Assembly (NCBI RefSeq): GCF_963678185.1
Contig: NZ_OY782757.1
Coordinates: forward strand, 2,663,001-2,727,000
Direction of reading: 5' to 3'
Length of the DNA stretch: 64,000 nt
Origin: an uncultured Tolumonas sp.
Lineage (GTDB): Bacteria > Pseudomonadota > Gammaproteobacteria > Enterobacterales > Aeromonadaceae
The translations under genes and the position numbers were made by a program. Below are positions 18,301 through 25,382 of the stretch, one piece after another (position 1 is the first letter of the stretch; the number at the start of each line of letters is the position of its first letter). The notes below the pieces were generated by a model that ran no database searches, had not been told where the DNA came from, and worked only from the letters and a program-made list of their open reading frames with translations.

Positions 18301-21300
18301 GGCCAGCGTACCTGAGGTCTTGCTGAAGGTAGCACCACTGCTGCCGATCACGAAGGCGTTGGCGACAGTATCAGTGCCGGTGTTGGTGTCGACCAGTGTA
18401 GCACCATTGAGCGTGATGGTGCCGCTGCCGAGATTGCTCGCGCCAGCGATGCGCAGGGTACCGGCGGAAATGGTCGTGCTGCCGCTGAAGCTGGCGTTGT
18501 TGCTGCCGCTCAGCTGCAGGATCGCAGCGCCGTTCTTGGTCAGGGCGCCGCTGCCGGAGAAGACGCCGCTGAAGTTGGCGATATTGGCGCCGCCGCCACC
18601 GCCGATATTGAACGTACCGCCGCCACTGCCGATGGTGACGGCGTTGCTCACAGTGGTGCTGGTGCCGGCCGTGCCGACAACCGTCATCGACAAGGTGCCG
18701 CCATCCAGCGTCAGCGTGCCGCTGGACAGTCGCGTGCCGTCTTGCGCCACGAGCGTGCCGCCGGTGACCGACATGGCGCCGGACCAGCCGGCGTTATTGG
18801 AAGCGGAGCCCAGCGTCAGCGTACCGGCACCGGTCTTGGCGAGACTGCCGCTGCCGGCAATGGTGCTGCTGAGCGCGGTGCTGTGAGTGCTGCCATCGCT
18901 CCAGGTCTGCGTGGTGCCGCCGCCGAAGGTGATGGTGCTGCCGGATACCGTGAGGTCGCTCGCCGAATCGGAATCGAAATTCAGGTTTTCGTTGATGGCG
19001 AGATTGCCAGCCAGCGTGATCGTCTGTCCGGCCAGCGAGCTGGCGAAGACGATGGTCTGGGTGCCGGTGCTGTCGGCCGCGGCAATGGCGACCGCTTCAC
19101 TCAGGCTGGTACCGTCGCTGCCGTTGATGGTCGCCGTATCCGTCGCGTTGGTGACGTAGATGGTATCGCTGGTCACCGTCACGTCGGCGGTCGTAGCGCT
19201 GTTGCCGTCACTCAGCGCAAAGTGCATCGTGGCGTCACCAGAAGGGGTATCGTTGCGGTAGGTGATATGTTGTGCGACATCATCCACCAGTGCTGTGGTT
19301 GCGGCGGTGCCGCTGCTGGTGAAGCTGATACTCAGCACGCCACCAGTGTTGGTAAACGTCGCAAAGGTCTGCCCGCCCGATTGCAGATTGCTGCCACTGA
19401 CCGTGAAGAGTGCCCCGGCAGTATCAAAACCCAAGGTATCTGCAGATACTGCTGTGCCGGCACGTTGAATGGTCAGACTGGCGCCAGACCAATCGCCATT
19501 ACCGCTATTCAGGGCCCCGAGTTCAGTGTCGGTGATCGAGGCATTCGAGCTGACATCCAGAGTAGCAGTATTACCAACTCCCGCCCAAGCCACGCTGTCA
19601 CTGTTCAGGTTGCTGATCACTGGCGTGGCGTTGAAATTACTCACGGTGATGCTATTACTAGTGAGATCCGCCACCGTAACGGCTGTGGCAGCACCGGTAG
19701 CCCAGTCTTCAGTTCCGGCCAGATTATACGTCGTTGCATCGGGTGAACTGGTACCGTTCTTATTTAAAATCAGGTTGATGGCTGCCTTGTCGGTAGCACT
19801 GAGCGTGACAGTGAACGCCGTGCCGGAGGTGATCTCGACATCTGCAGTGTCGGTCAGCGTGTAACTGCTGCCACCTTCACCGGTGAAGGTAAGCTTGCTG
19901 ACATCAATATCATTGGTGGCGCCACTCAGCTGCAGGAATCCGTTGCCAGTAACGGCTAATGCCCCAGTTGATGCATCATAGGTCGCGCTGGTGATGGTAG
20001 GCACCGCCACGTTACTTACTGTGATACCGTTGCCAGTGGTGTCAGCCACTACCACTGCTGAGTCCGCACCAGCAGCCCAGTCTTCCGCGCCAGCCAGATT
20101 GTAGGTGGTGGCGCTGGTTGAACTGGTGCCGTTTTTATTGAAAACCTGGTTGATGGCGGCCTTGTCGGTGGCACTGAGAATGACGGTGAATGCGGTGCCG
20201 GAAGTGATTTCGACATTGCTGGTATCTGTCAATGTATAAGTGCTGCCACCTTCGCCGGTCAGCGTGAGTTTGTTGGCAACAATATCATTGGTGGCGCCAT
20301 TTAGTTTCAGGAACCCAGTGCCGGTGACGACTAGCGCTCCGGTTGATGCATCATAGGTCGCGCTGGTGATGGCAGGCGCCGCCACGTTACTGGCGGTGAT
20401 ACCGTTGCCGGTAAGATCGGCGACCACCACTGCTGAATCCGCGCCAGCAGCCCAGTCTTCCGCACCGGCCAGATTGTAGGTGGTGGCACTGGTTGAGCTG
20501 GTGCCGTTCTTATTAAAGATCTGATTGATCGCGGCCTTGTCGGTGGCACTGAGAATGACGGTGAACGCTGTGCCGGAGGTGATCTCGATATCCGTCGAAT
20601 CGGTCAGCGTGTAAGTCGTGCCACCCTCACCCGTGAAGGTGAACTTGCTGACATCAATATCATTGGTAGCGCCACTGAGTTTCAGGAATCCGGTACCGGT
20701 GACGGCTAACGCCCCGGTTGATGCGTCATAGGTTGCGCTAGTAATAGTGGGGGTGGCCACGTTACTGGTAGTGATGCCATTGCCAGTAGTATCAGCCACT
20801 ACTACTGCCGAATCTGCACCTGCCGCCCAGTCTTCTGCACCGGCCAGATTATAGGTGGTGGCACTGGTTGAACTGGTGCCATTTTTATTAAATATCTGGT
20901 TGATTGCTGCCTTGTCGGTGGCACTCAGGTTGAGGGTGAAACTGGTGCCGGAGGTGATCTCAACATTGTTGGTGTTCGTCAACGTATAGGTGCTGCCGCC
21001 TTCGCCGGTCAGCGTGAGTTTGTTGGCGACAATATCGTTGGTGGCACCACTCAGTTTCAGAAATCCGGTGCCGGTCACGACTAGCGCCCCAGTCGACGCA
21101 TCATAAGTGGCACTGGTTATGGTGGGTGCGGCGACATTACTGGTGATGATCGCATTGGTGGCATCGGAAGTATCACCACTGGTGACGTTCGCATCCCAAT
21201 CATCCGCTGCGGCGAGATTGTAAGTGGTTGCACTGGTTGAGCTGGTGCCGTTTTTATTGAAAATCTGGTTGATAGCCGCCTTGTCGGTGGCATTCAGTGT

Positions 21301-22764
21301 CACTGAAAACGCGGTTGCGCTGCTGGCAGTCACATTGCTGGTTGTTAGCGTATAGGTACTGCCGCCTTCGCCAGTCAGCGTCAGTTTCGAAATATTAATG
21401 CTGTCACCGCTGGTCATATTGGTACCGGTGACTGCCAGTACACCCGTGCTGGCATCGTAGGTGGCGGAAGTGATAGCGGGTGGCGGGTTATCAATAACGA
21501 TATTATTCAACGCAATCCACATGTTTGGTCCCGATTGCGGTGTAATGCGGATTTCATCGACATTCTGGAAAATACTTTGCGTTAACTGGGTTGTGGTAAA
21601 GGTATTCTCGAAATTATTGGTAGATAACGTTAGATTGACGGATCCTGTTGATATTCCATTATCAAAGCCTTCTACTTTGACGTTTGCTCCACCGTAATCG
21701 GCAATAAATATGCCTTTGAACCAGAAGTTGGTTGCCGTGCTGCTGCTTTTGATTGTAATTAAAGATGAGGCGGTACTGTCATTATAACTAGCCGCAATTG
21801 CCGATGTGGTATAAGGCGTTTCATACGTCCAAGTACTACCCAGATTGTTGGTAATCTGAAGCGTAATACCACCGATATCCGCAGAACCAAATTGACCGTC
21901 AGTAACGGTGGTTATGTTATTGCTATTGTCTAAGCTATCGCTAAACGTAAGGGTTCCGCTGGCTAAAAGCCCGACGTAATTATCCTCGTGTAATACGGCA
22001 GTATCGATATTGCCTTTTGATACTTCAAGCATCCAATCACCACCCAACATCGCAGCGCCAGTTCGATTATCAGATGCGGCAATATCAGCTCCTGTAATAG
22101 CGGCTAGATCGCTGACAAACGTGGGTCCTTGTTCCCCACTAGCAATATCGCAGCCGTATAGCAAAATATCGCCATTCGTCGTTAATGCTTGGCCGAGAGT
22201 CTGTAACTCGGTTGTGTAACTAGTAAGGTTTTGTTCGGTAATTTGTGTCGTACCGAGCTCAAGTTCGCCGTTGGAACCATGAGACAGAATATGCATAGCC
22301 TCATAGCCGCTATGTGTTGCGGCCCAGTCAACTATTTGTTGTAAACCGTCTTTGCTGCCGTCAATAAGAACTACTTCCATGGTGGGCGAGATGCTACTCA
22401 CCAGTGCTTGATAATTGCTAACCGAAGTGTCAACAAAAGCCACTTCTTTGTGTGTGACATCACTACTGGTTGTGGCAGCAATCTCACTCGCTACATTGGC
22501 GGCAGAGTCGGTTTGGCTGACTGTTGTTTGGGTTTGCGAGTCATTGATACCTGCATGTTCTGTTGTATCCGTGTTGGTCGATGTAGTCTGTTGTGTCGCA
22601 TTGGAAGTGGTGTCAGTTACTTCATTTACCGTAGCAGCTATCGCTCCATCGAACAGCATACGAGGTTCAAGCAGGTAACCCAAAGGTTGGGATGGTGCGG
22701 TATTGTTTTCTTTGTCATTACTGACTGATTTTGAATTTGAAGTAAACCAATTGCGCCATACCAT
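15367..22764 (-). CDS. Giant LEPR/DUF4347 repeat adhesin (2465 aa)
   Basis: A probable secreted or surface adhesin. From the N-terminus it has LEPRMLFDGA at 32-41 (the LEPR-type motif of very large exported proteins) and a Thr/Ser-rich linker. A DUF4347 domain follows (about 117-275) with LSHG and YGCDIA motifs (H162, C205). Next come a beta-rich domain (about 280-425) and five repeats of about 117-126 aa starting ITSATYDASTG (about 428-1040). A long Gly/Ser/Thr-rich region has autotransporter-type beta-strand repeats (GAGTLTL, SGTITLNGA; about 1190-1850). Ig-like units include two near-identical 102-aa copies. It ends in a low-complexity tail. No classic signal peptide, RTX nonapeptides, sortase motif or C-terminal beta-barrel is seen. 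Start ATG 22764 has a GGAG 6 nt upstream. The neighbouring M50-HlyD, HlyD and TolC genes suggest dedicated export. Confidence 0.88.
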   Translation of the reverse strand: MVWRNWFTSNSKSVSNDKENNTAPSQPLGYLLEPRMLFDGAIAATVNEVTDTTSNATQQTTSTNTDTTEHAGINDSQTQTTVSQTDSAANVASEIAATTSSDVTHKEVAFVDTSVSNYQALVSSISPTMEVVLIDGSKDGLQQIVDWAATHSGYEAMHILSHGSNGELELGTTQITEQNLTSYTTELQTLGQALTTNGDILLYGCDIASGEQGPTFVSDLAAITGADIAASDNRTGAAMLGGDWMLEVSKGNIDTAVLHEDNYVGLLASGTLTFSDSLDNSNNITTVTDGQFGSADIGGITLQITNNLGSTWTYETPYTTSAIAASYNDSTASSLITIKSSSTATNFWFKGIFIADYGGANVKVEGFDNGISTGSVNLTLSTNNFENTFTTTQLTQSIFQNVDEIRITPQSGPNMWIALNNIVIDNPPPAITSATYDASTGVLAVTGTNMTSGDSINISKLTLTGEGGSTYTLTTSNVTASSATAFSVTLNATDKAAINQIFNKNGTSSTSATTYNLAAADDWDANVTSGDTSDATNAIITSNVAAPTITSATYDASTGALVVTGTGFLKLSGATNDIVANKLTLTGEGGSTYTLTNTNNVEITSGTSFTLNLSATDKAAINQIFNKNGTSSTSATTYNLAGAEDWAAGADSAVVVADTTGNGITTSNVATPTITSATYDASTGALAVTGTGFLKLSGATNDIDVSKFTFTGEGGTTYTLTDSTDIEITSGTAFTVILSATDKAAINQIFNKNGTSSTSATTYNLAGAEDWAAGADSAVVVADLTGNGITASNVAAPAITSATYDASTGALVVTGTGFLKLNGATNDIVANKLTLTGEGGSTYTLTDTSNVEITSGTAFTVILSATDKAAINQVFNKNGTSSTSATTYNLAGAEDWAAGADSAVVVADTTGNGITVSNVAVPTITSATYDASTGALAVTGNGFLQLSGATNDIDVSKLTFTGEGGSSYTLTDTADVEITSGTAFTVTLSATDKAAINLILNKNGTSSPDATTYNLAGTEDWATGAATAVTVADLTSNSITVSNFNATPVISNLNSDSVAWAGVGNTATLDVSSNASITDTELGALNSGNGDWSGASLTIQRAGTAVSADTLGFDTAGALFTVSGSNLQSGGQTFATFTNTGGVLSISFTSSGTAATTALVDDVAQHITYRNDTPSGDATMHFALSDGNSATTADVTVTSDTIYVTNATDTATINGSDGTSLSEAVAIAAADSTGTQTIVFASSLAGQTITLAGNLAINENLNFDSDSASDLTVSGSTITFGGGTTQTWSDGSTHSTALSSTIAGSGSLAKTGAGTLTLGSASNNAGWSGAMSVTGGTLVAQDGTRLSSGTLTLDGGTLSMTVVGTAGTSTTVSNAVTIGSGGGTFNIGGGGGANIANFSGVFSGSGALTKNGAAILQLSGSNNASFSGSTTISAGTLRIAGASNLGSGTITLNGATLVDTNTGTDTVANAFVIGSSGATFSKTSGTLALTGTLNGSGSITNSGVGALNHTGGGTLTLDGATITRAASAGAVTLTSNIAVGSGGLTINSTGGDVTLKGNLSGSGSLSKQGISGSYLWLYGDNSSYSGAQTVVSGWLIANSATALGSGQITLDAGTTLGFNGGAAAFSNNIVLAGDATLQSANTTNTVSTLSGIISETGGSHNLTVGTATGFNTGFIFTGTNTYTGTTTITGTNTLQITDANHLSTAAITLSGATLQVNGSGVTLANAINLSSSSTISNAHAVTLSGVISGSQNFTKSGAGTLILSNTETYTGSTTVSAGTLQVDGALGATSGVTVASGGTLSGTGSVFASASTNTLTVQSGGTLSPGNSPGTITVNGNLTMNSGSTLAIEIDGATAGTQYDQVIVNGAVAVSGATLATTHNYTPSSGDNYTIIVNDASDAIISTFSSLSESATMTASGDGSVLTASYIGGTGNDFTLTAPTIPVVTSVSASTANGTYHIGDTITINVTFDQNVTVDTTGGTPTLQLETGGTDHSASYVAGSGSNTLIFSYTVQEGDSSADLDYISSSALTLNSGTIQDSLNNNATLTLASPGTANSLGANKAIVVDGIRPIATIAVANNTLKIGNTSLVTITFSEAVTGFTNADLTVANGTLSAVSSSDGGITWTATLTPTASTTDATNLITLDNTGVTDAAGNAGSGSTDSNNYAIDTARPTASIVVADNALSVGETSLVTITFSEAVTSFTNADLTVANGTLSAVSSSDGGITWTATLTPTASTTDATNLITLDNTGVTDAAGNAGTGSTDSNNYAIDTVQQSAVPGGDPEFKVTDGNPSSTARTEPASSVIQNQTSALTSNNGNNLLGSPSFFSTSSLNESVPSTTVVFGSAGQGGGATPSSTIADIFVGNTNGHELDQSHVNYTGNSRALGGSSTLAGLFGSIALPGNTPLSVFSGGSWSQVLGYDNSVSSAPDHIFGAPVFAQQLKGLDEYEQRQLVAIEMALGTVQTPTV
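15956..16567 (-). repeat. Two tandem 306-bp repeats (Ig-like units) in the adhesin
   Basis: The sequence starting GTATCAATGGCGTAGTTATT at 15956 recurs at 16262, exactly 306 bp (102 codons) away, and the two units stay highly similar throughout. The encoded units share SEAVT, FTNADLTVANGTLSAV and TLTPTAS blocks. They are candidates for copy-number change by recombination. Confidence 0.85.
17250..19200 (-). other. GC-rich beta-helix module inside the adhesin gene
   Basis: Base composition changes sharply inside one reading frame. I counted 43 of 60 G+C at 18541-18600 but 21 of 60 at 21601-21660, near the 5' part of the same gene. The segment encodes the autotransporter-type beta-strand repeats. 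Edges are approximate. It suggests a domain of different origin, or at least different codon use, spliced into the adhesin. Confidence 0.65.
19640..21483 (-). repeat. Five tandem ~350-378-bp repeats in the adhesin
   Basis: Units begin near 21483, 21132, 20754, 20376 and 20007 in reading order, each encoding ITSATYDASTG. A GEGGSTYTL-like stretch and DKAAIN-IFNKNGTSS follow, then a DW block near the end of each unit. Units 2 to 5 are most alike. In-frame spacing keeps the protein open. Confidence 0.85.
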
Positions 22765-22835
22765 TTTGTGCTCCTTTACTGTTCATGCTTTGTCTGAAAT
22801 GTGTAATCACCAAGTTTTTGCTTTGAGCAGTTTTT

Positions 22836-22932
22836 GGTGTCAACGCAACAAGTTGGGTGTCAATTGGGGCTAAGTGAGTGTGTTTCTATCAAGACATTAA
22901 CTTTTTATTAACAAAACACGACAAACATTAAC
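22836..22932 (-). promoter_or_regulatory. Candidate regulator-binding repeats upstream of adhesin
   Basis: GGTGTCAA occurs at 22836-22843 and 22856-22863, exactly 20 bp apart. ATTAAC occurs at 22896, 22907 and 22927, with 11- and 20-bp steps. All spacings are near one or two helical turns, as expected for sites on one DNA face. Read leftward, GGTGTCAA gives TTGACACC, which resembles a -35 hexamer, but no good -10 follows at normal spacing. Confidence 0.35.
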
Positions 22933-23231
22933 AATAGAGTCAAAAGAAAAACCTGTCATCACCAAACGTAAGTAGAGAGTGAAAAATTAAAGAGAGTTCA
23001 CATCCCTGCAAAACAGAATCATTCAAAAATATTTTCAGGTTTCGTTCTGCTACATGGGATCAGGTTGATGGTGGCATCAGTTATACATACTGAGTGTTCT
23101 GCCGTGATTGTCAGTATTGCAGGAGGATGGGCCCGTGCCGGCTGTCAGTACATCAGGCGGTTCTTCATTGGTACCATTGTGCAATTGAGAGGGTATTTAT
23201 CCGCCACGTATATAAACGGATCATCAATATG

Positions 23232-23260
23232 AAAAGCTCGCGGAGATCGCGAGCTTTTTT
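23232..23260 (-). terminator. Terminator of the adaptor/M50 export operon
   Basis: AAAAGCTCGCG and CGCGAGCTTTT form a perfect 11-bp stem with a 5-nt loop, with T/A runs at both ends so it can work in either direction. It lies 16 bp past the stop of the leftward M50-HlyD gene and separates that operon from the adhesin gene. Confidence 0.85.
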
Positions 23261-23276
23261 ATGTTTCAGCGCCGAT

Positions 23277-25382
23277 TTAGAACCCGCTTTCCCGCACACC
23301 TAGTGCCGCCAGTCGCCGCCAGATGCCGGTAAACAGTGATTCAGCGTCTCCATCCACGACCACCACGCCCCGTAATGGCTGGTTTGGTAACGCTGCGTTC
23401 GCCTCGACGGTCAACCGGGCACCGTAATAGGCCTGCACCGGCTGTGGGTGCTGTTGTTCATCGCGCCGCACGGCAATTGGGCCACCGTGATCGGACGCCA
23501 GAGTTTCCAGCTGTAGATAAGGAACTCCGGTGGGGTCTATATCATCCAGCTTCACCGGTACAGCTGGCCAGGCCGGGTCGTCGGCAATGAAACGACCGGA
23601 TTCGCCCACTTTGATCCGATGCAAATTATCTTCCCGCAGATAACCGCGTATCCGGGCATGCCCGGTTTCTACCACCCGCAGCAATGCCAGTTCCGGCGCA
23701 ACCCAGCGCCCAGCGGTTAGATCGGTGGTTAGATCGCGCACTGTGCCAGCTTGTGGCGCCCGAATTTGTAACCGCTGCTGCTGGGACACTAAACCCCGGT
23801 ATTCCGCCAGTGATTCGGCCAGCCGTTGCTCCAGAATCTGTGAGTCCCCAATGGTTTCACGCCGAGTCGCCTGACGGCGTAACTGTAACTGCAAAATAGC
23901 GATCTGTTGGCGGACGATGGTCTGGCGGGAATTTAGATCCGGCGCTACTAGTTCCAGCAGCAATTGCCCTGCACGCACCGGCTGGCCGTCAGTCACATAG
24001 CGTTGGCTTATCTGTGCCGGGGCAGGGGCATATAATGTGCTGACCCGGGCCGCTTCGAGCATAGCCGGTATCTCCACACTACTGCGCCATGGCACCAGCA
24101 ACACCGCCAACAGTATGCTAAAAACCAGCATGCTACGCAGCAAAACTAAGGGACGGGAATTCTGACGCTGTTGCCACCACGCCATGATTTCACGAACGAT
24201 GGGTAAACTGATAAACCAGCTGATTTCAACAAGCATAAGGAAAATACCCAGCACTTTAAAAAAATAGTGATAAACCGTCAGTGCGATGCCAAAAAACAGG
24301 AAAAACCGCCATAACCAGGAAGCATAACCCCACAGTAACAAGCGGTTGCGCATGCGGGGTGACCAGCTTTCCGGTGGTGCTTCACCATAACCAAATAACA
24401 TTTCCCGCAGATACCAGCGGCACAGGGCATAAGCGCGCCCTTGCAGATTATCAACCTGCCAGGCATCACTCAGCATAAAGTAGCCATCAAAGCGCATTAG
24501 CGGGTTAAGGTTAACGACCAGCGTGGTGATCCAGGTGACGCTGGAGAGTAGGAACGCGACTGTATGCAATGGCCCTTCCGGAAGCAGTGACCAGGCCAGC
24601 AGGGCCAGACTAGCCAAGAGCATCTCGGCCAGAATACCGCCGGCACCGATCAAAAAGCGTGATTTGTGGTCTTTCAGCCGCCAGGCATCACTGACATCGG
24701 TGTAAAACAACGGGAACATGACGATAAACGCCACTCCCATACTCTGCACTCGGCAGCCGGCTTTTTTTGCCATATAAGCGTGCCCAAGTTCATGAATGAA
24801 TTTGGCAAACACCAGCGTTGCACCATAGGCCATCATGCCTTCTAGGCTGAATAGATGTGGGAAGGAACTTCGGTACCGCGGCCAGTCACGACCGACCAGA
24901 AACAGACCGCACAATAAGATCAAGGGCAAAACAAATCGCAACATTGTTGGACCATGTCGTTGTAACCAAGGCCAGCTGCGGTTGAGAAACGGCTCAGGGC
25001 GCCATAGTGGAATACGGAAGAACAGATATTGATGCAATACTTGTTTCCACAAACTGCTGCGGCGGGCGGCTGCTTTAAGCGTATAACTGGCGCGTTGGTT
25101 GCTGTCGCTGGGTGAAATCAGGTCATGATTATGCAGGAAGCGCAGCATATTCGTCAGATCTGCTTGCCCGAGTGGCAGCCCCGGTTCGTTATTGGCGGCG
25201 GCTAGCACTTGTTCCGGTTCGCGCAGCGACCAGTGACGCAGTAAACGGATAGCGGTAGAATTCAGCTTAAAATAATGGCCAGCGGCTGTATCAACAAGCG
25301 TCCATTGCGGCGAACCATCCAATGCCGGGGCAGAGCCGGAGATCTGTAAATCATCACGCAGTGCGGGCAACAGAGAATTCAT
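23277..25382 (-). CDS. S2P/M50-type metalloprotease fused to HlyD-like adaptor
   Basis: A 701-aa membrane protein with an unusual fusion. Residues 1 to about 90 resemble a small PqqD-like winged-helix domain. A multi-pass membrane region (about 145-420) carries the zinc motif HELGH at 197-201 and the second S2P motif NPLMRFDG at 293-300, so the catalytic residues are present. The C-terminal third (about 425-690) is an HlyD-type periplasmic adaptor with two lipoyl-like halves around a coiled coil. Proteins with this layout are usually annotated as putative peptide zinc metalloproteases; I know of no firm function. Its ATG overlaps the stop of the GAF/HlyD gene (ATGA), so it is translationally coupled. 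It lies just upstream of the adhesin. I infer a role in export or maturation of that adhesin. Confidence 0.85.
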   Translation of the reverse strand: MNSLLPALRDDLQISGSAPALDGSPQWTLVDTAAGHYFKLNSTAIRLLRHWSLREPEQVLAAANNEPGLPLGQADLTNMLRFLHNHDLISPSDSNQRASYTLKAAARRSSLWKQVLHQYLFFRIPLWRPEPFLNRSWPWLQRHGPTMLRFVLPLILLCGLFLVGRDWPRYRSSFPHLFSLEGMMAYGATLVFAKFIHELGHAYMAKKAGCRVQSMGVAFIVMFPLFYTDVSDAWRLKDHKSRFLIGAGGILAEMLLASLALLAWSLLPEGPLHTVAFLLSSVTWITTLVVNLNPLMRFDGYFMLSDAWQVDNLQGRAYALCRWYLREMLFGYGEAPPESWSPRMRNRLLLWGYASWLWRFFLFFGIALTVYHYFFKVLGIFLMLVEISWFISLPIVREIMAWWQQRQNSRPLVLLRSMLVFSILLAVLLVPWRSSVEIPAMLEAARVSTLYAPAPAQISQRYVTDGQPVRAGQLLLELVAPDLNSRQTIVRQQIAILQLQLRRQATRRETIGDSQILEQRLAESLAEYRGLVSQQQRLQIRAPQAGTVRDLTTDLTAGRWVAPELALLRVVETGHARIRGYLREDNLHRIKVGESGRFIADDPAWPAVPVKLDDIDPTGVPYLQLETLASDHGGPIAVRRDEQQHPQPVQAYYGARLTVEANAALPNQPLRGVVVVDGDAESLFTGIWRRLAALGVRESGF

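Larger units (their letters stand above)
22765..23276. promoter_or_regulatory. Leader/promoter region of the adhesin gene
   Basis: A 512-bp gap between the M50-HlyD gene stop and the adhesin start, with no credible ORF. It holds a terminator for the upstream export genes (23232-23260), so the adhesin should have its own promoter here. It also contains repeated short motifs (listed at 22836-22932). The part 22960-23220 shows nothing I can name. Confidence 0.6.

Noticed and set aside
18742-19746. A 334-codon open frame on the plus strand inside the adhesin gene, with other long plus-strand frames at 15.9-20 kb
   Set aside because: They lie antisense to the adhesin frame in GC-rich repeats, where stop codons are rare by composition. 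Their translations are Ala/Gly/Val/Arg-rich with no family resemblance, and no SD is seen.
19640-21483. CRISPR-like array
   Set aside because: The repeats are long, coding and in frame; spacing and length do not fit a CRISPR.
15367-22764. Adhesin as an RTX protein of classical type I secretion
   Set aside because: No GGxGxD nonapeptides and no ABC transporter gene were found; the C-terminus lacks the usual RTX signal.
15367-22764. Adhesin as a classical type V autotransporter because of its beta-strand repeats
   Set aside because: No Sec signal peptide and no C-terminal beta-barrel; the last residues are polar (QTPTV) rather than ending in an aromatic.
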